Source: Companilactobacillus jidongensis
Lineage (GTDB): Bacteria > Bacillota > Bacilli > Lactobacillales > Lactobacillaceae
Direction of reading: 5' to 3'
Assembly: GCF_003946575.1 (NCBI RefSeq)
Contig: NZ_RHOP01000005.1
Location: 62,001-126,000, forward strand
DNA length: 64,000 bases
Shown: piece by piece, positions 36,572 through 46,133 of the stretch
Numbering within the stretch: position 1 is the first letter of the stretch
Layout: each line of letters begins with the position of its first letter
Notes under the pieces: model-generated
Databases searched by the model: none
Told to the model about the DNA's origin: nothing
The model's input: only the letters and a program-made list of their open reading frames with translations
Translations under genes and position numbers: made by a program

Positions 36572-37969
36572 ATGCCGTCGCTTTTTAGAAAAAAAGATGT
36601 TGTCAGTGACCTACAAAATAAAGATGTTATCCTAACCAGAACACTGGTCGCCAAGGATCTAGTCATCATGGGTGTCGGTGTTATCGTCGGTTCGGGTATC
36701 TTCATCACACCGGGAATCATCGCGACTAATTATGCTGGTCCAGGCGTTATTTTTACATATTTATTTGCGGCATTGGTCTGTATTGGAGCGGCGTTCTGTT
36801 ATTCAGAATTCGCCTCTACTATTCCTTTAGCTGGTAGCGCCTATACGTATTCATATTCAGTATACGGTGAAATCGTTGCGTGGATCGTTGGTTGGTCATT
36901 AGTCTCTGAATACCTATTTGCGGCAGCTTCGACTGCCGTAAGTTGGTCCGCCTACTTCCGTAATTTATTAGCAGGCTTTGGCGTAACTCTACCCGAAGCA
37001 CTTCAATCAGCTGCTCACACAAATGGTAATGCTCAAGGTCGTTTTGATATTATTGCCTTCGTCATCGTTTTGCTTGCTACAGTTCTATTACTTCAAGGAT
37101 TAACTGAATCAGTTCGAATCAATGCCATCATGGTTTATGTCAAAATTTTCGTAATATTACTATTCGTAGTTGTTGCAGCATTCTTCGTCAAACCGGAGAA
37201 TTACAATCCCTTCCTGCCATTTGGTTGGAGTGGTATCGGTAAAGGTGCCTCAGTAGCATTCTATGCTTTCTTAGGATTCGACGTTGTTTCCACTGCCAGT
37301 GAGGAAGTCAAAAATCCTAAACGAAATATGCCGATCGGTATTATTGTTTCCTTACTAGTTGTCGCGATCCTCTACAGTTTGGTTTCATTCGTCTTGGTTG
37401 GAGCCGTTAATTACAAAGACTTGAATGTCGCCGATCCAGTTGCTCATGCACTGAATATCCTCAATCAAAACTGGGCGTCCGGAATCATTTCACTTGGTGC
37501 TGTCATGGGAATGACGACCGTTCTGTTAGTGATTATGTATGGTGGAACTCGTCTGATCTATTCATTCAGTCGTGATGGTCTACTTCCTAAAAGTTTCAAG
37601 TCAGTCAATAAAAAAAGCATACCGGCAAACAGTACACTCTTAGTTGGTTTGGCGGCTGCCATTGCGGCCGCTGTTCTGCCGATCGACAAAATCACTGAAC
37701 TGGTAAATATCGGAACTTTATTAGCATTCGCTTCAACTTCGATCGGGGTTATCTTCCTGAGACACGGTAAAAATACCCGTGAATTGAAACCAGCCTTCAA
37801 GGTGCCTCTATATCCCGTTTTCCCACTGATTTCATTTTTTGCCTGTATCTACTTGATGACCCAGTTACAACCGTTCACGTGGCGTATGTATGGCATCTGG
37901 ACTGGAATTGGACTAGTCATCTACTTCGGTTATGGCTATTGGCATAGTTTGGTTAAAAAGAATAAATGA
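36572..37969 (+). CDS. APC-family amino acid permease (cationic amino acid transporter type)
   Basis: 465 residues from the ATG at 36572, with AGAGGAG seven bases upstream. Twelve helices start at VIMGVGVIVGSGIFITPGI. It has the CAT-type segment AFYAFLGFDVVSTASEEVKNP between helices 5 and 7 and the FSRDGLLPKSF loop. It probably imports a basic or neutral amino acid. A bidirectional terminator follows. Confidence 0.88.
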   Translation: MPSLFRKKDVVSDLQNKDVILTRTLVAKDLVIMGVGVIVGSGIFITPGIIATNYAGPGVIFTYLFAALVCIGAAFCYSEFASTIPLAGSAYTYSYSVYGEIVAWIVGWSLVSEYLFAAASTAVSWSAYFRNLLAGFGVTLPEALQSAAHTNGNAQGRFDIIAFVIVLLATVLLLQGLTESVRINAIMVYVKIFVILLFVVVAAFFVKPENYNPFLPFGWSGIGKGASVAFYAFLGFDVVSTASEEVKNPKRNMPIGIIVSLLVVAILYSLVSFVLVGAVNYKDLNVADPVAHALNILNQNWASGIISLGAVMGMTTVLLVIMYGGTRLIYSFSRDGLLPKSFKSVNKKSIPANSTLLVGLAAAIAAAVLPIDKITELVNIGTLLAFASTSIGVIFLRHGKNTRELKPAFKVPLYPVFPLISFFACIYLMTQLQPFTWRMYGIWTGIGLVIYFGYGYWHSLVKKNK

Positions 37970-37976
37970 TACCAAA

Positions 37977-38000
37977 AAAAGAGACCTGACGGTCTCTTTT
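37977..38000. terminator. Bidirectional terminator between permease and acetyltransferase genes
   Basis: AAAAGAGACC-TGAC-GGTCTCTTTT: perfect ten-pair helix with a four-base loop. Confidence 0.9.
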
Positions 38001-38548
38001 TAGTTTGCCATTGGAAGTGAAACTGGTAGGTTCAACTTCTCATAGCCAATGTTATAAATTTGTTCAGGATTACTACTGTTCAATACCTTTACGTAGCCTG
38101 TTTCTTGGAACCCTGACTTCTTGATGACATGTTGCATACCAAAGTTCTCTTTGTGTGTATCAACTCTGATGCCTTTGATTGTTGGGTTAAGAGCCAATTC
38201 ATCAAGTACTGCATTGAATAACTTAGTAGACAATCCTTGTCCACGATGGTTAGCAGACACTGCAACACGATGAAGGGCAATATATTCTCCCTCTTCAGTT
38301 AACCATTCACCATCAAGAGTTTGGTAGCTCATATCAGGACCAGGAATAGCTGAAACAGTTCCTAGGATCTCATCACCCTCAGCAAGAACAAAGTTGTACC
38401 CGTTCTTAATATCGTGGACTAAGACATCCATATTCGGATATTGTCCTCTCCATTGATTGATATTCTGGGCCGCCAGGTGGGCCTTCCCATCCAAGATAAT
38501 TTGTTCGATTTGTGGTAGATCTTTCATTTCCGCATGACGTAACAACAT
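38000..38548 (-). CDS. GNAT-family N-acetyltransferase
   Basis: 182 residues from the ATG at 38548. The in-frame GTG at 38557 is part of the AAGTGAG ribosome site. The acetyl-CoA loop is VSANHRGQGLSTKLFNAVL (Q/RxxGxG/A type), followed by GIRVDTHKENFGMQHVIKKSGF. The substrate is unknown. It is divergent from a MarR gene 213 bases away. Confidence 0.87.
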   Translation of the reverse strand: MLLRHAEMKDLPQIEQIILDGKAHLAAQNINQWRGQYPNMDVLVHDIKNGYNFVLAEGDEILGTVSAIPGPDMSYQTLDGEWLTEEGEYIALHRVAVSANHRGQGLSTKLFNAVLDELALNPTIKGIRVDTHKENFGMQHVIKKSGFQETGYVKVLNSSNPEQIYNIGYEKLNLPVSLPMAN

Positions 38549-38761
38549 TGTTCTCACTTCTTTACATTTTATTTATCTCCGTTTTTAATGCTTAGATATC
38601 TAAGATTTAAAATATCGACAAGTAAAGTTATAATACCAAAGTAACTGACTGTCAAGCATTTAATGATTAAATATCTAACTATAAGAAATTTAAATTATTA
38701 AACGCGATTATGACGGGCTTTATGCTATACTTTAACTAATTATGTAACGTCGGAGGAAATT

Positions 38762-39187
38762 ATGGACGAGTATGCCCAGGAAACAAATTATTTAATGCAT
38801 TCAATACTTTTTAATCAGCAAAGACTTTTCAATGAGAAGTCAAATAAATACGATTTGACAGTTCAGCAAGCTAGAACTTTGGAATTGATCGAGAAAACTC
38901 CAGGAATGATTCAACGGCAAATTGCTGAATTCCTAAGTATCCGCGATGCCAGTGTTTCTAGTATGTTGAAGAACTTGGAACGTGATGGTTATGTTATCAG
39001 AAGACGTGACCGTCATAGCGACCGTAACAAGCGTATTTTTTTAACTGACAAAGGTATGGCAATCATTAAAGAGCTGGGACATCTTTTTGCAGAAGTAGAA
39101 AATCAAGTTATTGCACCATTGTCCAAAGATGAGACTATAATACTGTTGAAACTATTAAGAAAAATGGAAGCTGAAATCAGCGAATAG
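38762..39187 (+). CDS. MarR-family transcriptional regulator
   Basis: 141 residues. The winged helix is IQRQIAEFLSIRDASVSSMLKNLERDGYVIRRRDRHSDRNKRIFLT. The ribosome site is GGAGG. A TATACT lies in the upstream region. It is followed 11 bases later by a small membrane protein, so the two form a cassette; the regulator may control that protein. Confidence 0.88.
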   Translation: MDEYAQETNYLMHSILFNQQRLFNEKSNKYDLTVQQARTLELIEKTPGMIQRQIAEFLSIRDASVSSMLKNLERDGYVIRRRDRHSDRNKRIFLTDKGMAIIKELGHLFAEVENQVIAPLSKDETIILLKLLRKMEAEISE

Positions 39188-39198
39188 GAGTTTACGTT

Positions 39199-39450
39199 AT
39201 GGCCCAAAAAAGTGCCTCTTCAAAACTAAAATCTATTTTCAATACAACATTTATGTTGGGATTCATCTTATTATTTATTAAATTGACCTTGTTAGTAATC
39301 AACCACTTCTTCAGATTAGACCTTTTGGCCTTTACCGGAATTGCGAATGTCTTGAGTAATATCATCCCCATCACATTGATGGTTATTGGTGGAATTGGCT
39401 GGGAAATGAATACTGACAATTACGAGCGACTCAAAAATTATCACGATTAA
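39199..39450 (+). CDS. Small two-helix membrane protein
   Basis: 83 residues with two hydrophobic segments (about 17-37 and 48-68) and short charged tails. AGGAG precedes the ATG. It shares an operon with the MarR gene and ends at a strong hairpin. I do not recognise the family; it could be an auxiliary or stress membrane protein. Confidence 0.7.
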   Translation: MAQKSASSKLKSIFNTTFMLGFILLFIKLTLLVINHFFRLDLLAFTGIANVLSNIIPITLMVIGGIGWEMNTDNYERLKNYHD

Positions 39451-39462
39451 AAATATCATAAA

Positions 39463-39516
39463 AAAATAAGAGTGGATGAACTTAGGAGATTACCAAGTTT
39501 ATCCACTCTTATTTTT
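39463..39516 (+). terminator. Terminator after the MarR/membrane protein operon
   Basis: AAATAAGAGTGGATGAACTT pairs with AAGTTTATCCACTCTTATTT across a 15-base loop. Confidence 0.82.
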
Positions 39517-39589
39517 ATAATTTTGTTCTACATCCTACAAAAGGGTTAGTATAAAGATATAGATTTTAAGTTGGGGAGAAGTAAGTAGT

Positions 39590-40096
39590 ATGAACAAAAA
39601 AACAGATTTTGACGAAGAAAGTCCACTGACAAAGGTCATCGATGATATCTCGGAAGGTATTAACGATGCAGGGACCGTGTTTAATTCTGAAGAAACACCG
39701 GTCATCCCTGAAAGTACCGGCAAAGAAGCCGTCCGTTATCTATTATGGGGATTACTTTCAGTTATCGTAAATTTTGGAACATTCTTTCTTTTATATCACG
39801 CAATGCATCTTAATTATCAATTCGCCAATATTGTTGCTTGGTTCCTAGGGGTTCAAGTTGGTTTTTGGGTTGACCGAGTCATCGTTTTCCATCACAAATC
39901 CAATACTGCCTTTAGAGAAATGTTAGCCTTTTACGGAACTAGAATTCTAACCTTCTTAATTGAAACAGCTACACTCTGGGTCGGAATCTCTCTTCTCAGT
40001 GCTGGTGGCACTGGTTCAAAAATTGTTGGTCAACTTCTAGCCATTATTGGTAATTATGTTCTATCGAAGTTCTTTATCTTTAAAAATAAATATTAG
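39590..40096 (+). CDS. GtrA-family membrane protein (with long N-terminal tail)
   Basis: 168 residues. The first 45 or so are soluble and acidic; a four-helix GtrA fold follows (AVRYLLWGLLSVIVNFGTFFLLY ... VGQLLAIIGNYVLSKFFIFKNKY). GtrA proteins are thought to help move lipid-linked sugars for cell surface glycosylation. The conserved FxFK-type C-terminus is intact. It is monocistronic. A second, shorter GtrA gene occurs at 55.7 kb. Confidence 0.85.
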   Translation: MNKKTDFDEESPLTKVIDDISEGINDAGTVFNSEETPVIPESTGKEAVRYLLWGLLSVIVNFGTFFLLYHAMHLNYQFANIVAWFLGVQVGFWVDRVIVFHHKSNTAFREMLAFYGTRILTFLIETATLWVGISLLSAGGTGSKIVGQLLAIIGNYVLSKFFIFKNKY

Positions 40097-40109
40097 TTTT
40101 TAATTACGC

Positions 40110-40149
40110 AAAAAGAGTGGCTCAACTTAAGTTGAGCCATCCTTTTTTT
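40110..40149. terminator. Bidirectional terminator between gtrA-type gene and guaB
   Basis: GTGGCTCAACTT pairs with AAGTTGAGCCAT, flanked by A and T runs on both sides. Confidence 0.87.
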
Positions 40150-40156
40150 ATCTTTG

Positions 40157-41662
<1,506 letters not shown>

Positions 41663-41765
41663 CTATCATATTATATAGGTAAAATTTATAAACATGGTAG
41701 CTGATTTTCACAAGTTAGTCAATGGAACCGGGTTATATCTACAAGTTAATATTAAAAAATAAAAA

Positions 41766-41790
41766 AGCTTATCGTTATAACGATAAGCTA
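41766..41790 (-). terminator. Terminator overlapping the end of the 120-residue gene
   Basis: A 24-base perfect palindrome (half AGCTTATCGTTA, 41766-41789) overlaps the stop codon of the upstream minus gene and is followed by T runs on the minus strand. Confidence 0.85.
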
Positions 41791-42150
41791 ATCCATCTTT
41801 ACAGCTACCACATCGTAATTCCAGGCATTACGCTTCTTCAGATAAAATTTAAAGGCTCTTTTTCCTAAACAAAGATGATACTTTAAAATACCGTTTTCTC
41901 GTTCAATTTGTTCATTGATTCGATACAAGTTGTGATGATGATTTCTGAGTAAATACTTTTCGGTTTCCGAATCCATGGAAACCTTAGCTATCTCATGATG
42001 ATTGATCAGCAATAAATTGCATGCCAAAATCATCCTCCGCCGTAACAGGTCATTGATAATTAATGCTAAAATGATCCCGACAAGTACTAGCAAGAAGAAT
42101 CCACCGTATATGCTAAATAATTCAACGTTTACTCTGTTCATCTTCATCAA
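41788..42150 (-). CDS. Hypothetical single-pass membrane protein
   Basis: 120 residues: one N-terminal hydrophobic helix (about 13-33) followed by a basic, His- and Asn-rich cytoplasmic domain. The domain is not recognised. The start is weakly supported (GAAGTAG). It is close to the SMR genes but on the other strand. Confidence 0.6.
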   Translation of the reverse strand: MMKMNRVNVELFSIYGGFFLLVLVGIILALIINDLLRRRMILACNLLLINHHEIAKVSMDSETEKYLLRNHHHNLYRINEQIERENGILKYHLCLGKRAFKFYLKKRNAWNYDVVAVKMD

Positions 42151-42290
42151 CTACTTCGTATTATTTTATTTAAAAATATCGTATCATGTTACTATTTTTT
42201 TTATCAAATTTTACGCTCAAATTGTGATTGACTATTGGTACATATCCAGTAAATTAGTTATTATCACAAAATTATTTCGAGGTGACAATT

Positions 42291-42626
42291 ATGTCCAGAA
42301 GTTGGTTTGAAATTTTCATCGGTGCCCTGCTAGAAGTTGTTTGGGTCTCGGCGATGAAACACGAACATTCTATTATATCAGCAGTGATCGTAGTCGCAAT
42401 TTTGATTTTTAGTTTTTATTTAATGATCGATGCCAGTAAGAATATCCCTGCAGGAACGACTTATGCCGTTTATGTTGGCTTAGGATCTCTCTTCGTCGTC
42501 TTAGCGGGGGTATTAGTCTATCATGAACCATTTAGCCTGCCCAAATTATTCTTTGTTCTCCTATTAACCGTCGGTGTGATCGGACTCAAAGTCGTCACTG
42601 ATATCGAAGAAAGACAGGCACACTAA
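42291..42626 (+). CDS. SMR-family efflux protein, first subunit of a pair
   Basis: 111 residues from the ATG at 42291, with GAGGTGA upstream; the GTG at 42282 is part of that site. Four helices, with the essential membrane glutamate in GALLEVVWVSAMK. It overlaps the next gene by one base (TAATG). Paired small multidrug resistance proteins such as YkkC/YkkD or EbrA/EbrB form antiparallel heterodimers. The upstream region shows no ykkC guanidine riboswitch. Substrate unknown. Confidence 0.87.
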   Translation: MSRSWFEIFIGALLEVVWVSAMKHEHSIISAVIVVAILIFSFYLMIDASKNIPAGTTYAVYVGLGSLFVVLAGVLVYHEPFSLPKLFFVLLLTVGVIGLKVVTDIEERQAH

Positions 42627-42940
42627 TGGATTGGATATTCTTATTACTCGCCGGTTGTGGAGAAATGTCTGGTGTTACTGCACTAGGGTTTTATTCAAAC
42701 ACCAAAAAGAAACTTGCCCTAGTAGCAATGATCGTCTCATTTGTTTTCAGTTTTTCATTTTTGTACCTATCGCTACAAACCATCCCCATGTCGATCGGCT
42801 ACTCGATTTGGACGGGAATTGGGGCCGCCGGAGGTTCACTGATGAATATGTGGTTATTCAATGAGTCCAAGAGTTTCAAGCGATTCTTCTTTATCTTTCT
42901 AATCATCATTTCAGTCATTGGATTGAAATTTGTCAGCTAA
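42626..42940 (+). CDS. SMR-family efflux protein, second subunit
   Basis: 104 residues with four helices and the conserved Glu in LAGCGEMSGVTALG. The positively charged loops differ from those of the first subunit, as expected for opposite membrane orientation. It is coupled to the first by a one-base overlap. It probably forms the other half of a heterodimeric drug or guanidinium exporter. A strong terminator follows. Confidence 0.87.
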   Translation: MDWIFLLLAGCGEMSGVTALGFYSNTKKKLALVAMIVSFVFSFSFLYLSLQTIPMSIGYSIWTGIGAAGGSLMNMWLFNESKSFKRFFFIFLIIISVIGLKFVS

Positions 42941-42941
42941 G

Positions 42942-42967
42942 TCATCTTGAAAAAGATGACTTTTTTT
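42942..42967 (+). terminator. Terminator after the SMR pair
   Basis: GTCATCTT-GAAA-AAGATGAC followed by seven Ts. Confidence 0.88.
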
Positions 42968-42989
42968 GTTGTTATTTGATAAATATTTA

Positions 42990-43017
42990 TTGTTTATCGA
43001 TAAAATAATGCTATACT
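42990..43017 (+). promoter_or_regulatory. Promoter and palindromic operator of the DUF2975/XRE operon
   Basis: TTGTTT (42990-42995), 16 bases, TATACT (43012-43017). A perfect palindrome TTTATCGATAAA (42993-43004) overlaps the -35 box. It is a good place for the XRE protein encoded at the end of the operon to bind. Confidence 0.65.
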
Positions 43018-43048
43018 CAAATTACAAATTATTACGAGGTGCTTCAAA

Positions 43049-43528
43049 ATGAAAAAGGAAACTATCTTTTTAAAAGTAACTATTTATGTCATGGCACTCA
43101 TCATGGCAGCAATTTGTATCGTTGTTGCCCCGCATTATTTGATTGGTGCCAATAATCTGTTACCAAACAAACCCGTTCTAACAATTATTCTGGGACTTGG
43201 TCTCTATGTTACAGCTATTTTATTCTACGTTGTTTTGTACCAAGCAATGAAATTACTTAACTTGATCGACCACGAAAAAGCTTTCTCTAAAAAATCTGTT
43301 ACTGCGCTCAAAAATATTAAGTACTGTGCTTATAGCATGTGTATTATCTATCTTCTCGAATCACCTGTGTTCTATATTTTTGCTGACAAAGACGATGCTC
43401 CAGGTGTTATTATCGTCTGTGCTGTTTTGGCTGGAGCTTCATTGGTCATTGCTATCTTTGCCAGTATGTTACAAAAGCTTCTGCATCATGCCATTGAAAT
43501 CAAGTCTGAGAATGACCTAACTATTTAG
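43049..43528 (+). CDS. DUF2975-family membrane protein (copy 1)
   Basis: 159 residues with four hydrophobic helices. The central LLNLIDHEKAFSKKSVTALKNIKYCAY segment between helices 2 and 3 is the DUF2975 signature, and the protein ends in a charged ENDLTI tail. It is the first of three paralogues followed by a small XRE regulator, in one operon. DUF2975 genes are commonly paired with YozG-type XRE regulators; the function is not known. GAGGTG precedes the ATG. Confidence 0.8.
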   Translation: MKKETIFLKVTIYVMALIMAAICIVVAPHYLIGANNLLPNKPVLTIILGLGLYVTAILFYVVLYQAMKLLNLIDHEKAFSKKSVTALKNIKYCAYSMCIIYLLESPVFYIFADKDDAPGVIIVCAVLAGASLVIAIFASMLQKLLHHAIEIKSENDLTI

Positions 43529-43537
43529 GAGGATATC

Positions 43538-43993
43538 ATGAAAATTTTGACGATCTTTTTGAGATTTATTTTAGTCCTGATCATTGCTATGTTAAGTCAT
43601 TTTGTCGTTTACTTTTTTCCATCCCTCTTGGGCTGGATGCACGAAAGTGGCTCAAGTATGATTACTCTAGGTAGCTTTGGATTCTTCCTTTTTTCATCCG
43701 CTCTTTGTGCCTATGGGATTATCATTTTTGCCTGGAGACTGCTGTACTTAGTTGATCACAAATGTGTCTTTACCGCTTCAGGTACCTTTGCTCTGAAGGT
43801 AATCAAATTTTGTTTTTATTACATTGCCATCGTTTATCTATTATCATTCTTCGATGTCGGTGAATTAGCGAACATTGAACAAGCACCCGCACCCTTTGCC
43901 GCTGAAATATTTATCGTCGTTTTTGCAACCTCGATGGGGCTATTCGTTAACCTACTTCAAAAAATTAATCATCGTGTAGAGGAGATATCATGA
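43538..43993 (+). CDS. DUF2975-family membrane protein (copy 2)
   Basis: 151 residues with the same four-helix plan. The central LLYLVDHKCVFTASGTFALKVIKF segment is divergent but alignable to copy 1. The tail lacks the ENDLTI-type motif and ends KINHRVEEIS. The gap to copy 1 is nine bases; it overlaps copy 3 by four bases. Probably one component of a hetero-oligomer. Confidence 0.78.
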   Translation: MKILTIFLRFILVLIIAMLSHFVVYFFPSLLGWMHESGSSMITLGSFGFFLFSSALCAYGIIIFAWRLLYLVDHKCVFTASGTFALKVIKFCFYYIAIVYLLSFFDVGELANIEQAPAPFAAEIFIVVFATSMGLFVNLLQKINHRVEEIS

Positions 43994-44466
43994 AAAATTT
44001 AACGATTCCTTTGCGATTAGTACTCTGCTTAATCTTAATATTATTAACTTTAGTTTGTATCTACACCTTTCCCGATTTAATTTCATATCGTGGACAACCT
44101 GAAATGCCCACAATACTCAAAGTTCTATTAGGAATAGGATTGTATCTATCCGGAATTCTATCCTATGCTATTATTTATTTTTCATGGCGGCTGCTTCACT
44201 TGATCGACCACAATCATCTCTTCTCAGCAAAAGGTGTTTCCTCGTTAAAAATAATCAGAAATTTATTCTATACGATTGCCATCATCTACGCTGCAATGTT
44301 CCCGTTATTTGCTTTCATTACATCTGACGACTGTTCTCCCGTTGGCGGACTAATGGAAATGTTTGTCATTATGCTAGGATTAATGGTTGGGACATTTGTA
44401 CACGTTCTTCAAAAAGTTTCTCAAGACTTAGTAAATTCTAAAAAAGAAACCGAGTTATCAATATGA
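43990..44466 (+). CDS. DUF2975-family membrane protein (copy 3)
   Basis: 158 residues, four helices, central segment LLHLIDHNHLFSAKGVSSLKIIRN, closest to the family consensus. It ends with KKETELSI, resembling copy 1. It overlaps copy 2 by four bases and the XRE gene by ATGA, so all four genes are coupled. Confidence 0.8.
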   Translation: MKNLTIPLRLVLCLILILLTLVCIYTFPDLISYRGQPEMPTILKVLLGIGLYLSGILSYAIIYFSWRLLHLIDHNHLFSAKGVSSLKIIRNLFYTIAIIYAAMFPLFAFITSDDCSPVGGLMEMFVIMLGLMVGTFVHVLQKVSQDLVNSKKETELSI

Positions 44467-44669
44467 TAGTAATTAATTTGGACGTTATGTTAGCCAAAAG
44501 AAAAATGAGCCTGACTGAGCTGTCACAAAAAGTTGGCGTTACAATTGCCAATTTGTCTATCCTAAAAAATGGCAAAGCAAAAGCCATTAGATTCTCAACT
44601 CTCGAAGCAATTTGTCGGGCATTAGATTGCCAACCAGGCGATATCCTTGAGTACAAATCAGAGTTCTAG
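44463..44669 (+). CDS. Small XRE-family regulator (YozG type)
   Basis: 68 residues, essentially a single Cro-type helix-turn-helix: MSLTELSQKVGVTIANLSILKNGKAKAIRFSTLEAICRAL. It overlaps the third DUF2975 gene by four bases. The standard DUF2975-YozG pairing suggests that it represses its own operon, possibly through the palindrome at 42993-43004. The membrane partners may hold or sense a signal for it; this is inference. Confidence 0.85.
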   Translation: MIVINLDVMLAKRKMSLTELSQKVGVTIANLSILKNGKAKAIRFSTLEAICRALDCQPGDILEYKSEF

Positions 44670-44731
44670 ACCAATAATTATGGTAAAATTCTCTTACAGA
44701 CTATTTATGTAATTCGTTTGGGGGAATATAT

Positions 44732-45046
44732 ATGAAAAAATTGGTCCGTGACAAAGTACCAGATATCGCTGGAGATAAGGCAGAATTCGATATTCTATCG
44801 AACGATGACTATCGAACGTCGCTCCGTGACAAACTAGTGGAAGAAGCAAAAGAAGTTCAGGCGGCTGATACTCGCGCTAACCTCGTAGAAGAGTTAGGGG
44901 ACTTAGAAGAAGTCATGCGCGCAATATTAGATGATGCTTCGATCACGTATGAAGAAATGGACAGCATTCGTCAGTCAAAAGTTATGCAACGTGGTAAATT
45001 TGAAGAGAAATATGTTATGAAATTCAATGAAGATAGTGAAAATTAA
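44732..45046 (+). CDS. MazG-like nucleotide pyrophosphohydrolase
   Basis: 104 residues of the all-alpha NTP pyrophosphohydrolase superfamily. Motifs: KLVRDKVPDI at the N-terminus, KLVEEAKEVQAA (EExxE-type metal site) and EELGDLEEVMRAI (ExxD-type metal site). It hydrolyses NTPs or modified nucleotides to monophosphates and may be a housecleaning enzyme. GGGGGAA precedes the ATG. It is monocistronic. Confidence 0.84.
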   Translation: MKKLVRDKVPDIAGDKAEFDILSNDDYRTSLRDKLVEEAKEVQAADTRANLVEELGDLEEVMRAILDDASITYEEMDSIRQSKVMQRGKFEEKYVMKFNEDSEN

Positions 45047-45077
45047 AAGAGTTTGGGACAAAACTCCAAATTCTGAA

Positions 45078-45127
45078 AAAAGAACCATCATGGGAAATTA
45101 AAAGATTTCCCATGATGGTTCTTTTTG
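45078..45127 (+). terminator. Terminator after the MazG-like gene
   Basis: AGAACCATCATGGGAAAT pairs perfectly with ATTTCCCATGATGGTTCT and is followed by Ts. A small hairpin GAGTTT...AAAACTC (45050-45067) precedes it. Confidence 0.9.
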
Positions 45128-45158
45128 TTACATTATTTTCCACTTAATCTTTAGCATT

Positions 45159-46031
45159 CTAATAAGCATTGGCAAAAACATTCATAAAATCTGACATCTT
45201 TACTATTCCCAATTTTGGTTCGTTCTTGTAAAAATCAGCGTAAAATTTTGATGTTCCTTCTGCTTTGTACATATTAGTAAATGATGTAGCAAACGATTTA
45301 GGCATAACTTTTCCTAACCGCGTCTGCATTTCATTATCAGATATTTCAATCCATTTCAAATCAGGCATATCGATTTTCTTAGAGATATATTTAACTAATT
45401 CGTTGCCTGTAACAATATCACTGGCCACATACATAACGCTGTTCTCTATCACAGGATTTAAAAGGGCTTCTAAGACACTATCTGCTATATCCTTGGGATC
45501 AACGAAAATGCTTGTTGAAGTGGCGGGACGATTTTCAAATATCGCATGACTAGCTTTAATATCGGTGATTTTTGACAAAAGATTATTATAAAATCCAGTT
45601 GGTCTAATGAATGTATAGCTAACGTCATCCAGCTCTTTAAGTACATCCTCAATTATATGGTAAATATAGAGTGCTCCGACCTCAGGACCTTGATCAGCTC
45701 CAACACTACTCAAATCAACGACGCGCTTTACTCCAGAGTTAACGATTGCTGTTTGAAAAATTATTGCCTGCTGGCGTGCCGACTCAATCATATCTTCATC
45801 ACGATTGACACCTGCAAGCATCAAATATACTTCGTCAGCACTTTGAAAGGCTGATGTCAAAAACTCCGCATCCTGCATTGATCCAATTGCTGCCTTAGCA
45901 CCTAAATTCTCGATTTCTTTTTTATGTTTATCTGAATGTGAAACAACTGTGACTTGATGTCCCTGTTTAACTAATTCAGGAATTACGTAGCTATTGATAT
46001 GTCCTAATGAACCTAATAATGTAATTTTCAT
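45159..46031 (-). CDS. NmrA-family NAD(P)-binding oxidoreductase
   Basis: 290 residues with an N-terminal Rossmann fold (ITLLGSLGHINSYV loop, VTVVSHSDKHKKEI). The atypical SDR features are VVDLSSVGADQG and FIRPTGFYNN. NmrA-type proteins bind NADP and may act as quinone or azo reductases or as redox sensors. It is divergent from a TetR regulator, and a perfect long inverted operator overlaps the intergenic region. Likely TetR-controlled. Confidence 0.86.
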   Translation of the reverse strand: MKITLLGSLGHINSYVIPELVKQGHQVTVVSHSDKHKKEIENLGAKAAIGSMQDAEFLTSAFQSADEVYLMLAGVNRDEDMIESARQQAIIFQTAIVNSGVKRVVDLSSVGADQGPEVGALYIYHIIEDVLKELDDVSYTFIRPTGFYNNLLSKITDIKASHAIFENRPATSTSIFVDPKDIADSVLEALLNPVIENSVMYVASDIVTGNELVKYISKKIDMPDLKWIEISDNEMQTRLGKVMPKSFATSFTNMYKAEGTSKFYADFYKNEPKLGIVKMSDFMNVFANAY

Positions 46032-46047
46032 ATTTATTTTCTCCTTT

Positions 46048-46101
46048 AAAGATAGCCTTATCTCTTAACAAAAATGAATTATAAGAGATAAGGCTATCTT
46101 T
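46048..46101. promoter_or_regulatory. Perfect 20-bp inverted repeat, TetR operator region
   Basis: The arms 46048-46067 and 46082-46101 are perfect complements, with a 14-base spacer. Each arm also contains the shorter palindrome AGATA-(4)-TATCT. Two operators in opposite orientation therefore lie between the divergent NmrA and TetR genes. Confidence 0.8.
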
Positions 46102-46133
46102 TGTCAAGGTTGATTTTCAAAAGAATTCTAATT

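Noticed and set aside
42160-42290. Possible guanidine (ykkC) riboswitch before the SMR pair
   Set aside because: Paired SMR genes can be preceded by this riboswitch, but the region is AT-rich and short and lacks the conserved ykkC core motifs.
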